Part shown: piece after piece, positions 1 to 7,168 of the stretch | Layout of the letters: the number at the start of each line of letters is the position of its first letter | Position numbering within the stretch: the stretch's first letter is position 1 | Assembly (NCBI GenBank): GCA_030647435.1 | Contig: JAUSJX010000155.1 | Span: forward strand, 1-64,000 | DNA from: Candidatus Rokuibacteriota bacterium | Lineage (GTDB): Bacteria; Methylomirabilota; Methylomirabilia; Rokubacteriales; CSP1-6 | Reading direction: 5' to 3' | Length of the DNA stretch: 64,000 nucleotides | Notes under the pieces: model-generated | Seen by the model: the letters and a program-made list of their open reading frames with translations, nothing else | What the model was told of the DNA's origin: nothing | Databases searched by the model: none | Translations under genes and position numbers: made by a program

Positions 1-182
1 CGCGGCGCCGCGCGGGCGCGGGGCGCGGGCGGGATGGGCGGCGGCGGGTCCTCGCGATCGAAGCGCTCCAGCCGCTCGGCCGCGTCGGGGAAGCCCGCGC
101 GCCACTCGCGCGCGCCCAGGCCAGCGAGAAACACGGTGGCCAGCACGAGCAGGAGCTTCAGCTGCGGGCGCGAGTAGCTCAT
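1..182 (-). CDS. N-terminal fragment of a single-pass membrane protein, possibly ComEA-like
   Basis: An open frame starts at an ATG (complement of 180-182) and runs off the left edge of the window, so only about 60 residues are visible. It begins MSYSRPQLKLLLVLATVFL, giving one hydrophobic membrane segment at about residues 8-25, followed by the motif REWRAGFPDAAERLERFDR and then a proline/alanine-rich linker. This short membrane anchor followed by a linker is the layout of ComEA-type DNA-binding proteins with a helix-hairpin-helix domain, but that domain lies outside the window. The product name is therefore a guess. It is too short for standard ORF cutoffs and is supported by the codon pattern and the membrane segment. 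Confidence 0.4.
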   Translation of the reverse strand, partial: MSYSRPQLKLLLVLATVFLAGLGAREWRAGFPDAAERLERFDREDPPPPIPPAPRARAAP

Positions 183-244
183 CTCGCGCCCAGCCTGCCA
201 CGTCCCCCCGCGCGCTTCTAGAGTGGCAGATCAGATACACCGCG

Positions 245-1361
245 CTACGGCGTCAGCGCCGCGCGCGTGATGCTCGTCGTCTCCTTGTTGTGCCACTCCG
301 AGGCGGCGAAGGCCTCGTTGATCTTCTCGAGCGGGTACTTGTGCGAGAGGATCCGGTCCCACGGCCAGCGCGTCTTGGTGCGCACGAGGAAATCGAGCGC
401 GCGCGGGATCACCCACGGGTCGTACTGGATCACGCCCACGATTTTCTTGGAGCCCCAGACGAGCAGGGAGGGCTCGAGCTCGATCGTGGCGCCGCGGCTG
501 ATCGTGCCGATCTCGAGGTAGGTGCCGCCCGAGCGCAGCATCTCGATGCCCTCGGGGATGACCGCCGGGAAGCCGACGAAGTCGCAGGCGACATCCGCGC
601 CCACGCCGCCCGTCCACTGGCGGACGAGCTTCACGCGCTCCTTGCGGTCGGGCACGTCCTTGAAGTTCAGCGCGTGATCGGCGCCGAAGGCCTTCGCCAG
701 CTCGAGGCGGCCGGGGATCTGGTCCACCACGATGACCGACGCGGCGCCCATGTCCTTGGCGACGGCCGCAGCATGGACACCGAGAGACCTCCCGCGCCCT
801 GGATGACCACGCTGTCGCCCAGGCGCACGCCCGCCACGTGGAGACCGTAGATCACCTGGGAGAGCACGCAATTGACGCCCGCCACCGCCTCGTCGGGGAG
901 CGCGTCGGGAACCGTGAAGATGGCGCCGCCGGGGCGGAGGTGGTAGTGGTCCGCGAAGGCGCCGTGCAGATGCGGGAAGGCGCCGGGCCCGAGCGGCCGC
1001 TCGATCTTGTTCGGGCAGGCGGCCGGTTCCTTGTTGAGGCAGGCGTAGCAGCGGCCGCACGGGTAGAAGTACGTATAGGCGACCCGGTCGCCCTCCTTGA
1101 GCGGGCGGCCGAGCGAGTCCGTCTTGACCTTCGACCCGAGCTTCGCCACGCGGCCCGTCATCTCGTGGCCGAAGATCCAGCCGTCGTCGGGGAGGCGGAG
1201 CGCCGCGTCCCCGCGCCAGAAGTGGAGATCCGAGCCGCAGACGTTGGCGTGGGTGACGCGGATCAGGACGCCCTCGGGCTCCACCTCGGGGATGGGCACC
1301 TCGCGGATCTCGAAGGGCTTGCCCGGCCGAAGAAGACCGCGGCTTTGGCGGTGGCCGGCAC
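245..1361 (-). pseudogene. Zinc-binding alcohol dehydrogenase with two frameshifts
   Basis: Medium-chain zinc dehydrogenase of the threonine/sorbitol dehydrogenase type. The start is a GTG at 1359-1361 preceded by AGGAGG (complement of 1368-1373), which overlaps the lysC stop codon. The N-terminal half keeps the catalytic-zinc motif NVCGSDLHF, the GHEMTG motif and the four-cysteine structural zinc loop (CGRCYAC plus a later Cys). The C-terminal half holds the nucleotide-binding domain and ends ITRAALTP. Two frame breaks interrupt it: one base appears missing in the C-run near 1322-1325, and a GA dinucleotide appears duplicated near 782-787, just after the GAGGL cofactor motif. Both breaks lie in simple runs, so they could be recent mutations or assembly errors. 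Substrate unknown. Likely co-transcribed with lysC. Confidence 0.75.
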
Positions 1362-1371
1362 GGACGGCCTC

Positions 1372-2601
1372 CTAGGCCGCGGGTTCTTTTCCGAGCTCGA
1401 AGGCGTCGTGGAGCGCGCGCACCGCGAGCTCGGTGTACTTGTCCTCGATGACGCAGGAGATGGCGATCTCGGACGTCGAGATCATCTGGATGTTGATGTT
1501 CTCCTTCGACAGCGTCGAGAACACGCGCGCGGCGACACCCGAGTGGCTGCGCATGCCGACGCCGACGATGGAAACCTTGGCGATGCGGTCGTCGGCGGTC
1601 ACGCCGCCGGCGCCGATCTCCTTGGCGACGGCTTCCAGCACGGTCTCCGCCCGCTGGCGGTCGTCGCGGGGCAGGGTGAACGAGATGTCCGTGGAGCCGT
1701 CGCGCCCGACGTTCTGGACGATCATGTCCACGACGATGTTCTGCTTGGCGAGCCCTCCGAAGACCTGGCTGGCGATGCCCGGGCGGTCGGGCACGCGCAG
1801 GATGGAGAGCTTCGCCTGACCCCGGTCGTGTGTGATGCCCGTGACCACCACGTCTTCCATGCTGTGATCCTCCCTGGTCACGAGCGTGCCCGGGTCCGGC
1901 TTGAAGCTGGAGCGGACGTGCACCGGGACGGCGAACTTCTTGGCGAACTCGACGGAGCGGGCCTGGAGCACCTTGGCGCCGAGGGCGGCCATCTCGAGCA
2001 TCTCGTCGTAGGAGACGCGCGCGAGCTTGCGCGCCTCCGGCACGACGTTGGGATCGGCGGTGTAGACGCCGTCGACGTCGGTGAAGATCTCGCAGACGTC
2101 GGCCTTGAGCGCCGCCGCCAGCGCGACGCTCGTGAGATCCGAGCCGCCGCGCCCGAGCGTCGTGATGTCCCCCGATTCGGTCATGCCCTGGAAGCCCGCC
2201 ACGACGACGATCTTGCCGGCGTCGAGGGCGGCGTGGATGCGCTCGGCCGTGATGCGCCGGATACGCGCCCGCGTGTGGACGCCGTCGGTGACCATGCCGA
2301 CCTGCGGTCCAGTGAAGGAGCAGGCGGGGCGGCCCATCGCCTGGAGCGCCATGGCGAGGAGACCGATCGTGACCTGCTCGCCCGTGGCCAGGACCATGTC
2401 GATCTCCCGCGGGTCGGGGGCGGGCGTGATGGCGTCCACCAGGGCGACCAGCGCGTCGGTCGTTTTGCCCATGGCGGAGACCACCACGACCATCCGGTGG
2501 CCTTTCGCCGCGGATTCGGCCACGCGGCGGGCGACGCTCTTGATCTTCTCGGGGTCGGCGACGGACGAGCCGCCGTATTTTTGGACGATCAGCTGGCCCA
2601 T
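1372..2601 (-). CDS. lysC: Aspartate kinase
   Basis: Phosphorylates L-aspartate in the first step of the lysine, threonine and methionine pathway. The 409-residue product is full length for the monofunctional lysC class. It opens with [14 protein letters not shown], the canonical aspartokinase KYGGSS motif, and has the kinase domain to about residue 250 (including GRGGSD and TDVDGVY) followed by two ACT regulatory domains in the last 145 residues (RVPDRPG and SIVGVGMRS segments). The ACT domains imply feedback control by lysine and/or threonine. The ATG lies about 10 bases downstream of a candidate -10 box, so the leader is extremely short. The frameshifted dehydrogenase follows, its ribosome site overlapping this stop codon. 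hom and thrC are about 3.5 kb away on the same strand. Confidence 0.95.
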   Translation of the reverse strand: MGQLIVQKYGGSSVADPEKIKSVARRVAESAAKGHRMVVVVSAMGKTTDALVALVDAITPAPDPREIDMVLATGEQVTIGLLAMALQAMGRPACSFTGPQVGMVTDGVHTRARIRRITAERIHAALDAGKIVVVAGFQGMTESGDITTLGRGGSDLTSVALAAALKADVCEIFTDVDGVYTADPNVVPEARKLARVSYDEMLEMAALGAKVLQARSVEFAKKFAVPVHVRSSFKPDPGTLVTREDHSMEDVVVTGITHDRGQAKLSILRVPDRPGIASQVFGGLAKQNIVVDMIVQNVGRDGSTDISFTLPRDDRQRAETVLEAVAKEIGAGGVTADDRIAKVSIVGVGMRSHSGVAARVFSTLSKENINIQMISTSEIAISCVIEDKYTELAVRALHDAFELGKEPAA

Positions 2602-2610
2602 GAGGGGGTC

Positions 2611-2640
2611 ATGCTACACGACCCCGTCATCGAGTGTAAA
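2611..2640 (-). promoter_or_regulatory. Putative sigma70 promoter of lysC
   Basis: On the minus strand TTTACA (2635-2640) and TAGCAT (2611-2616) are separated by 18 bases, matching the -35/-10 consensus at 5/6 and 4/6 positions. The predicted transcription start would be about 2604, only a few bases before the lysC ATG at 2601, so the transcript would be practically leaderless. The -35 hexamer is part of the first unit of the tandem array that lies immediately upstream. Confidence 0.45.
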
Positions 2641-2738
2641 GCCGCTGGGGGTGTAAAGCCGCTGGGGGTGTAAAGCCGCTGGGGGGTGTAAAGCCGCTGG
2701 GGGGTGTAAAGCCGCTGGGGGGTGTAAAGCCGCCAGGC
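2634..2738. repeat. Tandem array, 17-18 bp units, upstream of lysC
   Basis: Five complete units of GTGTAAAGCCGCTGGGG (starting at 2634, 2651, 2668, 2686, 2704) and a partial sixth at 2722. The period is 17 bp in the first two units and 18 bp afterwards because of one extra G. Each unit carries TGTAAA, the complement of the TTTACA that forms the -35 element of the lysC promoter. The array sits between lysC and the convergently placed 3' end of the DUF3106 gene. Confidence 0.9.
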
Positions 2739-2773
2739 CAATTGGCTTCGCCATGCTTTGGGCCGAGCCGTTG

Positions 2774-3466
2774 CTATCGAGGCAGGTGGCGGCTGCGCGG
2801 ACCTCCGGGCCCTACGTGACCGCCGGGCCGCCCATCGCCTCCCGGACGGTCCTCGCCGTCCGGACGCGGTTGGCCGGGGCCCGGCTGGCGCTGACGGTAC
2901 TGCTCGCGGGCCTGTTGGCGCTGCTCGGGTGTCATCTGGCGCCAGCGTTCCGCATTCCGCTCAATGGGCTGGCGCTGCTCGGGCGGCATCTGGCGCCAGC
3001 GCTCCGCATTCCGCTCAATGCGCTGACGCTGCTCGGGCGGCAGCCTCTGGAAGCGCTCGTGCGCCGCCTCGAGCTGGCGCCTCCGGTCCTCCGGCAGCGA
3101 TTGCCAGCGGCGGAAGTCCTCCGTGACGCGAGCCCGGTCCGCCGGCGACATGTTGCGCAGCCGCTGCTGATTCTGCCGGGCGGTCTGTCGCTCCTCAGGC
3201 GAAAGGCTCTGCCAGTGGCGGTAGTTCTCTATCGCTCCCTGCCGCTGCTCGGGCGTCATCTCCTTCCACTTCTGGAGATTGCGCTCAGCCTGCGCGCGCT
3301 CTTCGGGCGACAGGCGCTCGAGCCCGCGGACGGGAGAATTGCCGGGCTGGGCCGGCGCTGTCGAGGGAGGTGAAGCGGGCGCCTGAGCCCGAGCGACCGT
3401 CGGGACGGCCAGACAGGCCGCCAGCGCCAGGGCAGGAAGCCAACCGTACGAGCGATCCGTCAGCAT
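2774..3466 (-). CDS. Secreted DUF3106-type repeat protein
   Basis: A 230-residue protein with an N-terminal signal peptide (LALAACLAVPTVARA, cleavage near residue 27). The body consists of about seven degenerate helical repeats of the form RWQSLSPEERQ / RWRQMPPEQRQR, the DUF3106 pattern, followed by a proline/glycine/arginine-rich tail. It is the last gene of an operon with an ECF sigma factor, its putative anti-sigma factor and another small secreted protein, with only one base between it and the preceding stop. The context suggests a periplasmic partner of the sigma/anti-sigma pair, perhaps a sensor or chaperone-like helper; that role is inference. The 3' half carries an internal 54-bp tandem duplication. 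Confidence 0.75.
   Translation of the reverse strand: MLTDRSYGWLPALALAACLAVPTVARAQAPASPPSTAPAQPGNSPVRGLERLSPEERAQAERNLQKWKEMTPEQRQGAIENYRHWQSLSPEERQTARQNQQRLRNMSPADRARVTEDFRRWQSLPEDRRRQLEAAHERFQRLPPEQRQRIERNAERWRQMPPEQRQPIERNAERWRQMTPEQRQQAREQYRQRQPGPGQPRPDGEDRPGGDGRPGGHVGPGGPRSRHLPR
2921..3028. repeat. 54-bp tandem duplication inside the DUF3106 gene
   Basis: Two near-identical 54-bp units begin at 2921 and 2975, with the start of a third at 3029. Each encodes 18 residues (the ERNAERWRQMPPEQRQ type unit). The length is a multiple of three, so the frame is kept. This is the youngest-looking duplication in an otherwise diverged protein repeat. Confidence 0.8.
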
Positions 3467-3467
3467 G

Positions 3468-3788
3468 TCACCTCACCGCCCTTTTGGCCGGCTCGGCAGG
3501 GGTCGTGGCCCCCGCCCGAGCCGGCCGGTTGCTCGTCATCCGATCCAACAGGCGCATACGCTCGAAAAAGCTCAGGCGCTTCGCGATCTCGCGGTCGCGA
3601 GCGTAATTCGGGTTGTTCAGGACCTCGAGGTCGCGGAGCATCTCGGCGTCGATTTCGTCACTCTTGGCCTGTGGGGTCCGTGGTGCCGCCGGCGCTTCGG
3701 CGGCGCGCGCGGCCGCAGGCACCAGGCTCAGCAGCGCCGCAAGAGACAGCCTGGCCAGGTCGCGACGCCCGGAGCGATCGAGGGGCAT
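3468..3788 (-). CDS. Small secreted hypothetical protein of the sigma-factor operon
   Basis: The product is 106 residues with a signal peptide (LARLSLAALLSLVPAAARA, cleavage near residue 29). The mature part contains EIDAEMLRDLEVLNNPNYARD and a short basic amphipathic stretch (KRLSFFERMRLLDRM). It lies between the putative anti-sigma gene, 9 bases upstream, and the DUF3106 gene, 1 base downstream, so the three are almost certainly one transcript. The leucine/aspartate pattern resembles the periplasmic tail of the neighbouring anti-sigma protein, which would fit an interaction, but this is inference. No known enzymatic motif is visible. Confidence 0.65.
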   Translation of the reverse strand: MPLDRSGRRDLARLSLAALLSLVPAAARAAEAPAAPRTPQAKSDEIDAEMLRDLEVLNNPNYARDREIAKRLSFFERMRLLDRMTSNRPARAGATTPAEPAKRAVR

Positions 3789-3797
3789 GGGTGCCGA

Positions 3798-4232
3798 TCA
3801 TCCCTCGCCGCGCGTCGGCAAGCTGTCGAGCCGCTCGATGACATCGAAGTCCTCGAGGAGGTCGAGCTTCTGGACCACGTCGAGGTGGGCGATCACGTCG
3901 AGGCGGCTCGCCAGGATGGCGTTCTCCATCACGGCCGGGTCATTCGGGATCTGGCCGTGGCCCGGCAGGCCGATATAGACCAGCACCGCGACGAAACTCG
4001 CCGCCACGGCCATCTGGAACGGGCGGAGCGGCCAGCTCCACCCGGCCCAGCCGCGGCTCCCGCCACGCTCGAGCTTCTCGCGCAGCTCGGCGCGGTAGGC
4101 GCCCCAGTGCACGGGCGGCGGCTCGGGCGCAGTGCGCCTGAGCTCCGCGATCACATCCTTGAACTCGTCTTCTGGGAACTCGTCTTCCGGGAACTCGTCT
4201 TCCGGGAACTCATCTTCCGGCAGCCTACTCAT
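3798..4232 (-). CDS. Putative membrane anti-sigma factor with acidic EDEFP repeats
   Basis: A 144-residue protein whose ATG overlaps the stop codon of the ECF sigma gene by the ATGA arrangement, so the two are translationally coupled. The N-terminus is cytoplasmic and acidic: after MSRLP it has four copies of a five-residue EDEFP repeat, then about 45 polar residues. A single membrane segment follows (MAVAASFVAVLVYIGLPG, about residues 75-92). The C-terminal part outside the membrane has a repeated LDV pattern (RLDVIAHLDVVQKLDLLEDF). No zinc-binding HxxxCxxC motif is present. Assignment as anti-sigma rests on position and topology rather than a recognised domain. Confidence 0.6.
   Translation of the reverse strand: MSRLPEDEFPEDEFPEDEFPEDEFKDVIAELRRTAPEPPPVHWGAYRAELREKLERGGSRGWAGWSWPLRPFQMAVAASFVAVLVYIGLPGHGQIPNDPAVMENAILASRLDVIAHLDVVQKLDLLEDFDVIERLDSLPTRGEG
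4161..4220. repeat. Four 15-bp coding repeats (EDEFP)
   Basis: Four consecutive 15-bp units at 4161, 4176, 4191 and 4206 differ from one another by at most two bases and encode EDEFP on the minus strand. Such an in-frame array can gain or lose units by slippage and would change the length of the acidic cytoplasmic arm of the putative anti-sigma factor. Confidence 0.9.
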
Positions 4233-4831
4233 CCCTCGTCTCCCACGCGGCGCTTGAGCGCCGAGTACGCGCGGTGCAGGTGCACCCGCACCGTCGCCTC
4301 CGACAACTGCAGTACCGCGGCGATCTCCTTGGTGGACAGCTCCTCGCGGCATTGGAGCAGCACCGCCGCCCTCTGCTGCGGCGAAAGCTCGTCCACGGCC
4401 TCCCACACGCGGCTCATGCGGTGATCCGTGACCATGGCGTCCGTCGGGTCGGTGAAGGGAGCCGCGAGGCGCTCCACGGGGTCGCCCGCATCGCGCCCCT
4501 CGTCCCTGCCGCCCCAGCCGACCAGCCGCCGCCAGCCGCGCCGCTTCCGTTGGTGATCGAGACAGCAGTTGACCAGGATCCGGTAGAACCAGGTCGAGAA
4601 CTTGGCCTGACCGGCGAAGGATCCGGCCGACTCGTGGAGCCGGATGAAGGCTTCCTGTGAGCAGTCCTTGGCATCCTCCCCGTCCCGTACCACGGACCAC
4701 GCGATGCGGTACGCCCGCTCCTGGTAACGCTCGACCAGCAGGTCAAAGGCTCCCCCGTCCCGTTGGGCGATTCGCCGGCATAGGTCTTCATCGGACGGCT
4801 CGAGCGTCTCCACTACAGGCGATCTTCGCAT
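4229..4831 (-). CDS. ECF-type RNA polymerase sigma factor
   Basis: The product is 200 residues from the ATG at 4829-4831 (MRRSPVVETLEP), the start that matches family length; the frame extends upstream but without typical sequence. Region 2 is clear: DGGAFDLLVERYQERAYRIA, then DAKDCSQEAFIRLHES and FSTWFYRILVNCCLDHQRKR for the -10-recognition and melting helices. Region 4 is VDELSPQQRAAVLLQCREEL followed by the helix-turn-helix STKEIAAVLQLSEATVRVHL. It belongs to the RpoE-like extracytoplasmic-function group. Its gene starts an operon with a coupled membrane protein and two secreted proteins, the usual layout for an envelope-sensing regulator. Confidence 0.93.
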   Translation of the reverse strand: MRRSPVVETLEPSDEDLCRRIAQRDGGAFDLLVERYQERAYRIAWSVVRDGEDAKDCSQEAFIRLHESAGSFAGQAKFSTWFYRILVNCCLDHQRKRRGWRRLVGWGGRDEGRDAGDPVERLAAPFTDPTDAMVTDHRMSRVWEAVDELSPQQRAAVLLQCREELSTKEIAAVLQLSEATVRVHLHRAYSALKRRVGDEG

Positions 4832-5104
4832 ACGCTCGCCGAGCCGGCCAAACCCCCAGAATACCGCGCGCGTCGGGGCGTTTGCCCGACCCTGCCGCTG
4901 GTTCTCCACCCATGGCCATCTCCCGGTTCCCGAGCCCACCCGAGAACGCTCCTGTCAATTTGACGCAGCCGGGGACCATTGCGTTTACACCGGAAGCCAC
5001 CGGGAGTGCTTGGACTCCCCGTTGTCCCGCCCAGGTTTCAACCCCGATGGAGATTCATCACCTAGGACGGCTGGCGGGAGGGCAGCGTTTACGGCGGGGA
5101 AGGA

Positions 5105-6103
5105 CTAGTCTTGACGCACGTTTACGGACAGCCCTGCGCCCCGGCCGGCCTCGGCGAGGCTCACGTGCTCTACGACCAGGAGCAGGAGGCCCCAGACCGT
5201 AACGGGCACGAACTGCGAGGCGTGTAGCAGGAGCGAGAAGCCGAGGGCATCCGCTTTCCCAACGCCGAAAAAGGACAGCGCCAGGACGGTTGCCGCCTGG
5301 ATGACGCCGATGAAGCCCGGGCTGGACGGCAGGCTCACGCCGAGGCCGATGAAGGCGATGACACAGAGGGCGGCTGTCATCGGCAGCTCCAGGCTCGCCG
5401 CCCGAAAGCCGGTCCACACGGACAGCACGATGACCACCCAGATCACGACCGACCAGACGGCGGTCGGCAGCAGCTGGCTGGGCCGCCGCATCCCCTGGAG
5501 CCCGTCGCTCATGGTGTCGTAGACGACGACCAGGCGGCGCTCGATGCCCGGCCAGCGGTAGGTGAGCGAGTGGATCAGGATGCGGCAGGGCAGGGGCGCC
5601 GCCGCGATCGCGACCAAGACGACCATCATCGCCAAGACCAGTCCAAGGAAGACCTCCGACGCCCAGGCCACCTCGCGCGGCGTCGGGATCTGGAAGAAGA
5701 CGAAGGACAGCACGATGCCGACCGCCAGCCCGTCGAGCGCGCGCTCCACGACCAGCGTCGTCACCGTCGTCCAGAAGCGCTGGCCCCGCCGCGCTACGAC
5801 GTAGACGCGCAGGACCTCGCCGGCTCTCAACGGCAGCAGGTTGTTGCCCATGTAACCGATCATCACGGCGTTGAAAAGGTGGGTCGGCCTGGCTTTCTGG
5901 GGGAAGAGGTAGCGCCAGCGCACGGCGCGGGCCCAGAGGGAGGCCAGGTTCAGCGCGATGCTGACCGTGAGCCAGCCCCACCGCGTGTCGGCGAGGCGCG
6001 CAGTGACGGCGCGCAGATCCACGTTCCAGAAGAGCCAGACCAGGAGGGCCGCGCTGATCGCGATCCCGAGGAGGATCTTGACCAGCCGCCCGGCGGAGGG
6101 CAC
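5105..6103 (-). CDS. Flippase-like / LPG-synthase-type integral membrane protein (UPF0104)
   Basis: The product is 332 residues with about eight hydrophobic membrane segments, starting at a GTG six bases after thrC. It shows the family hallmarks LASLWARAVRWRYLF near residue 55-70 and MGNNLLPLRAGEVLRVY near residue 85-101, plus VSLPSSPGFIGVIQAATV in the C-terminal half. This family contains the membrane part of lysylphosphatidylglycerol synthase and many stand-alone lipid or glycan transport proteins. The soluble aminoacyl-transfer domain is absent, so lysyl-PG synthesis by itself is unlikely. The last gene of the alaC-hom-thrC operon; its link to amino-acid synthesis is probably only positional. 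Confidence 0.8.
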   Translation of the reverse strand: MPSAGRLVKILLGIAISAALLVWLFWNVDLRAVTARLADTRWGWLTVSIALNLASLWARAVRWRYLFPQKARPTHLFNAVMIGYMGNNLLPLRAGEVLRVYVVARRGQRFWTTVTTLVVERALDGLAVGIVLSFVFFQIPTPREVAWASEVFLGLVLAMMVVLVAIAAAPLPCRILIHSLTYRWPGIERRLVVVYDTMSDGLQGMRRPSQLLPTAVWSVVIWVVIVLSVWTGFRAASLELPMTAALCVIAFIGLGVSLPSSPGFIGVIQAATVLALSFFGVGKADALGFSLLLHASQFVPVTVWGLLLLVVEHVSLAEAGRGAGLSVNVRQD

Positions 6104-6109
6104 GAGCGG

Positions 6110-7168
6110 CTAGAGCCCGAGCTGGGCGAGGACGGCGTCGAGCCGCGCGGGAACGCTCACAGGCCGGGTCGCGGACTCGAGCGCCGTGTCCGGGTCCTTG
6201 AGCCCATGCCCCGTGAGCGTAAGCACGATCGTGGAGCCGGGTTCGAAGCGCCCGGCCTTGACCATCTTGGCCAGGCCGGCCACCGTCGCGCACGAGGCGG
6301 GCTCCATGAAGATGCCTTCTTCGCGGGCCAGCAGGCGATACCCGCGGATGATTTCCTCGTCGGTGACGGCGTCGATCCATCCCTGCGAGTCCTGGAGCGC
6401 TTCCTTGGCGAGCCCCCAGGAAGCGGGGTTGCCGATGCGGATGGCGGTGGCGAGCGTCTTGGGCTCGAGGATGACCCGGTTTTCCACGATGGGCGCGGCG
6501 CCCGCGGCCTGGAAGCCGACCATCTTCGGCAACTCCTTGGCGATGCCCGCCCGGTGGTACTCCCGGTAGCCCCGCCAGTAGGCCGAGATGTTGCCCGCGT
6601 TGCCCACGGGGATCAGGTGGTAGTCGGGCGCGCGCCCGAGCTGGTCCACGACCTCGAACGCGCCCGTCTTCTGCCCCTCGAGGCGGAAGGGATTCAGGCT
6701 GTTGACGAGCGTGACCGGGTGGCGCTCGGCTATCTGGGTGACGATCGACAGCGCCTGGTCGAAGTTGCCGTCCATCACGAGCACCGTCGCGCCGTGGATG
6801 GCGGCCTGCGAGAGCTTGCCGATGGCGACCGCGCCCTTGGGCACCATGACGAAGGCGCGAATGCCGGCCCGCGCCGCGTAGGCCGCGGCCGAGGCCGAGG
6901 TGTTGCCGGTCGAGGCGCAGATGACCGCCCGCGAGCCGGATTCCACGGCCTTGGAGATGGCCACGGTCATCCCGCGGTCCTTGAAGGAGCCCGTCGGGTT
7001 GAAGCCCTCGCACTTGAGGAAGATCCGCAGGCTCGGGTCGGTGGCTTCCGCGAGCCGCGGGGCGGGGATGAGCGGCGTGTTGCCTTCGTGGAGCGTGACC
7101 ACCGGGGTGCTCGGCGACACCGGCAGGAACTGCCGGTAGCGCTCGATGACACCGGGCCACGCGTTCAT
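6110..7168 (-). CDS. thrC: Threonine synthase
   Basis: Converts O-phosphohomoserine to L-threonine with pyridoxal phosphate. The protein has 352 residues, the compact class. The PLP lysine is K63 in GFNPTGSFKDRGM, the substrate loop CASTGNTSASAAAY follows, and the phosphate-binding glycines appear in VPVGNAGNISAYWRG. The ATG overlaps the stop codon of hom (ATGA), so translation is coupled. No separate homoserine kinase (thrB) gene is visible in the window; the phosphohomoserine donor must be made elsewhere. Full length and intact. Confidence 0.95.
   Translation of the reverse strand: MNAWPGVIERYRQFLPVSPSTPVVTLHEGNTPLIPAPRLAEATDPSLRIFLKCEGFNPTGSFKDRGMTVAISKAVESGSRAVICASTGNTSASAAAYAARAGIRAFVMVPKGAVAIGKLSQAAIHGATVLVMDGNFDQALSIVTQIAERHPVTLVNSLNPFRLEGQKTGAFEVVDQLGRAPDYHLIPVGNAGNISAYWRGYREYHRAGIAKELPKMVGFQAAGAAPIVENRVILEPKTLATAIRIGNPASWGLAKEALQDSQGWIDAVTDEEIIRGYRLLAREEGIFMEPASCATVAGLAKMVKAGRFEPGSTIVLTLTGHGLKDPDTALESATRPVSVPARLDAVLAQLGL

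Noticed and set aside
838-2673. Long plus-strand open frame (611 codons) opposite lysC
   Set aside because: Shadow of the minus-strand genes in GC-rich DNA; composition is rich in Arg/Asp/His/Gly with no domain, while lysC on the other strand is unambiguous.
2602-2773. Possible lysine riboswitch or CRISPR array upstream of lysC
   Set aside because: The region is a direct tandem array of 17-18 bp units without spacers, so not CRISPR; there is no room for a lysine riboswitch between the promoter and the ATG.
4414-4791. Alternative minus frame overlapping the ECF sigma gene
   Set aside because: Out of frame with clear sigma region 2/4 motifs; serine/arginine-rich shadow.
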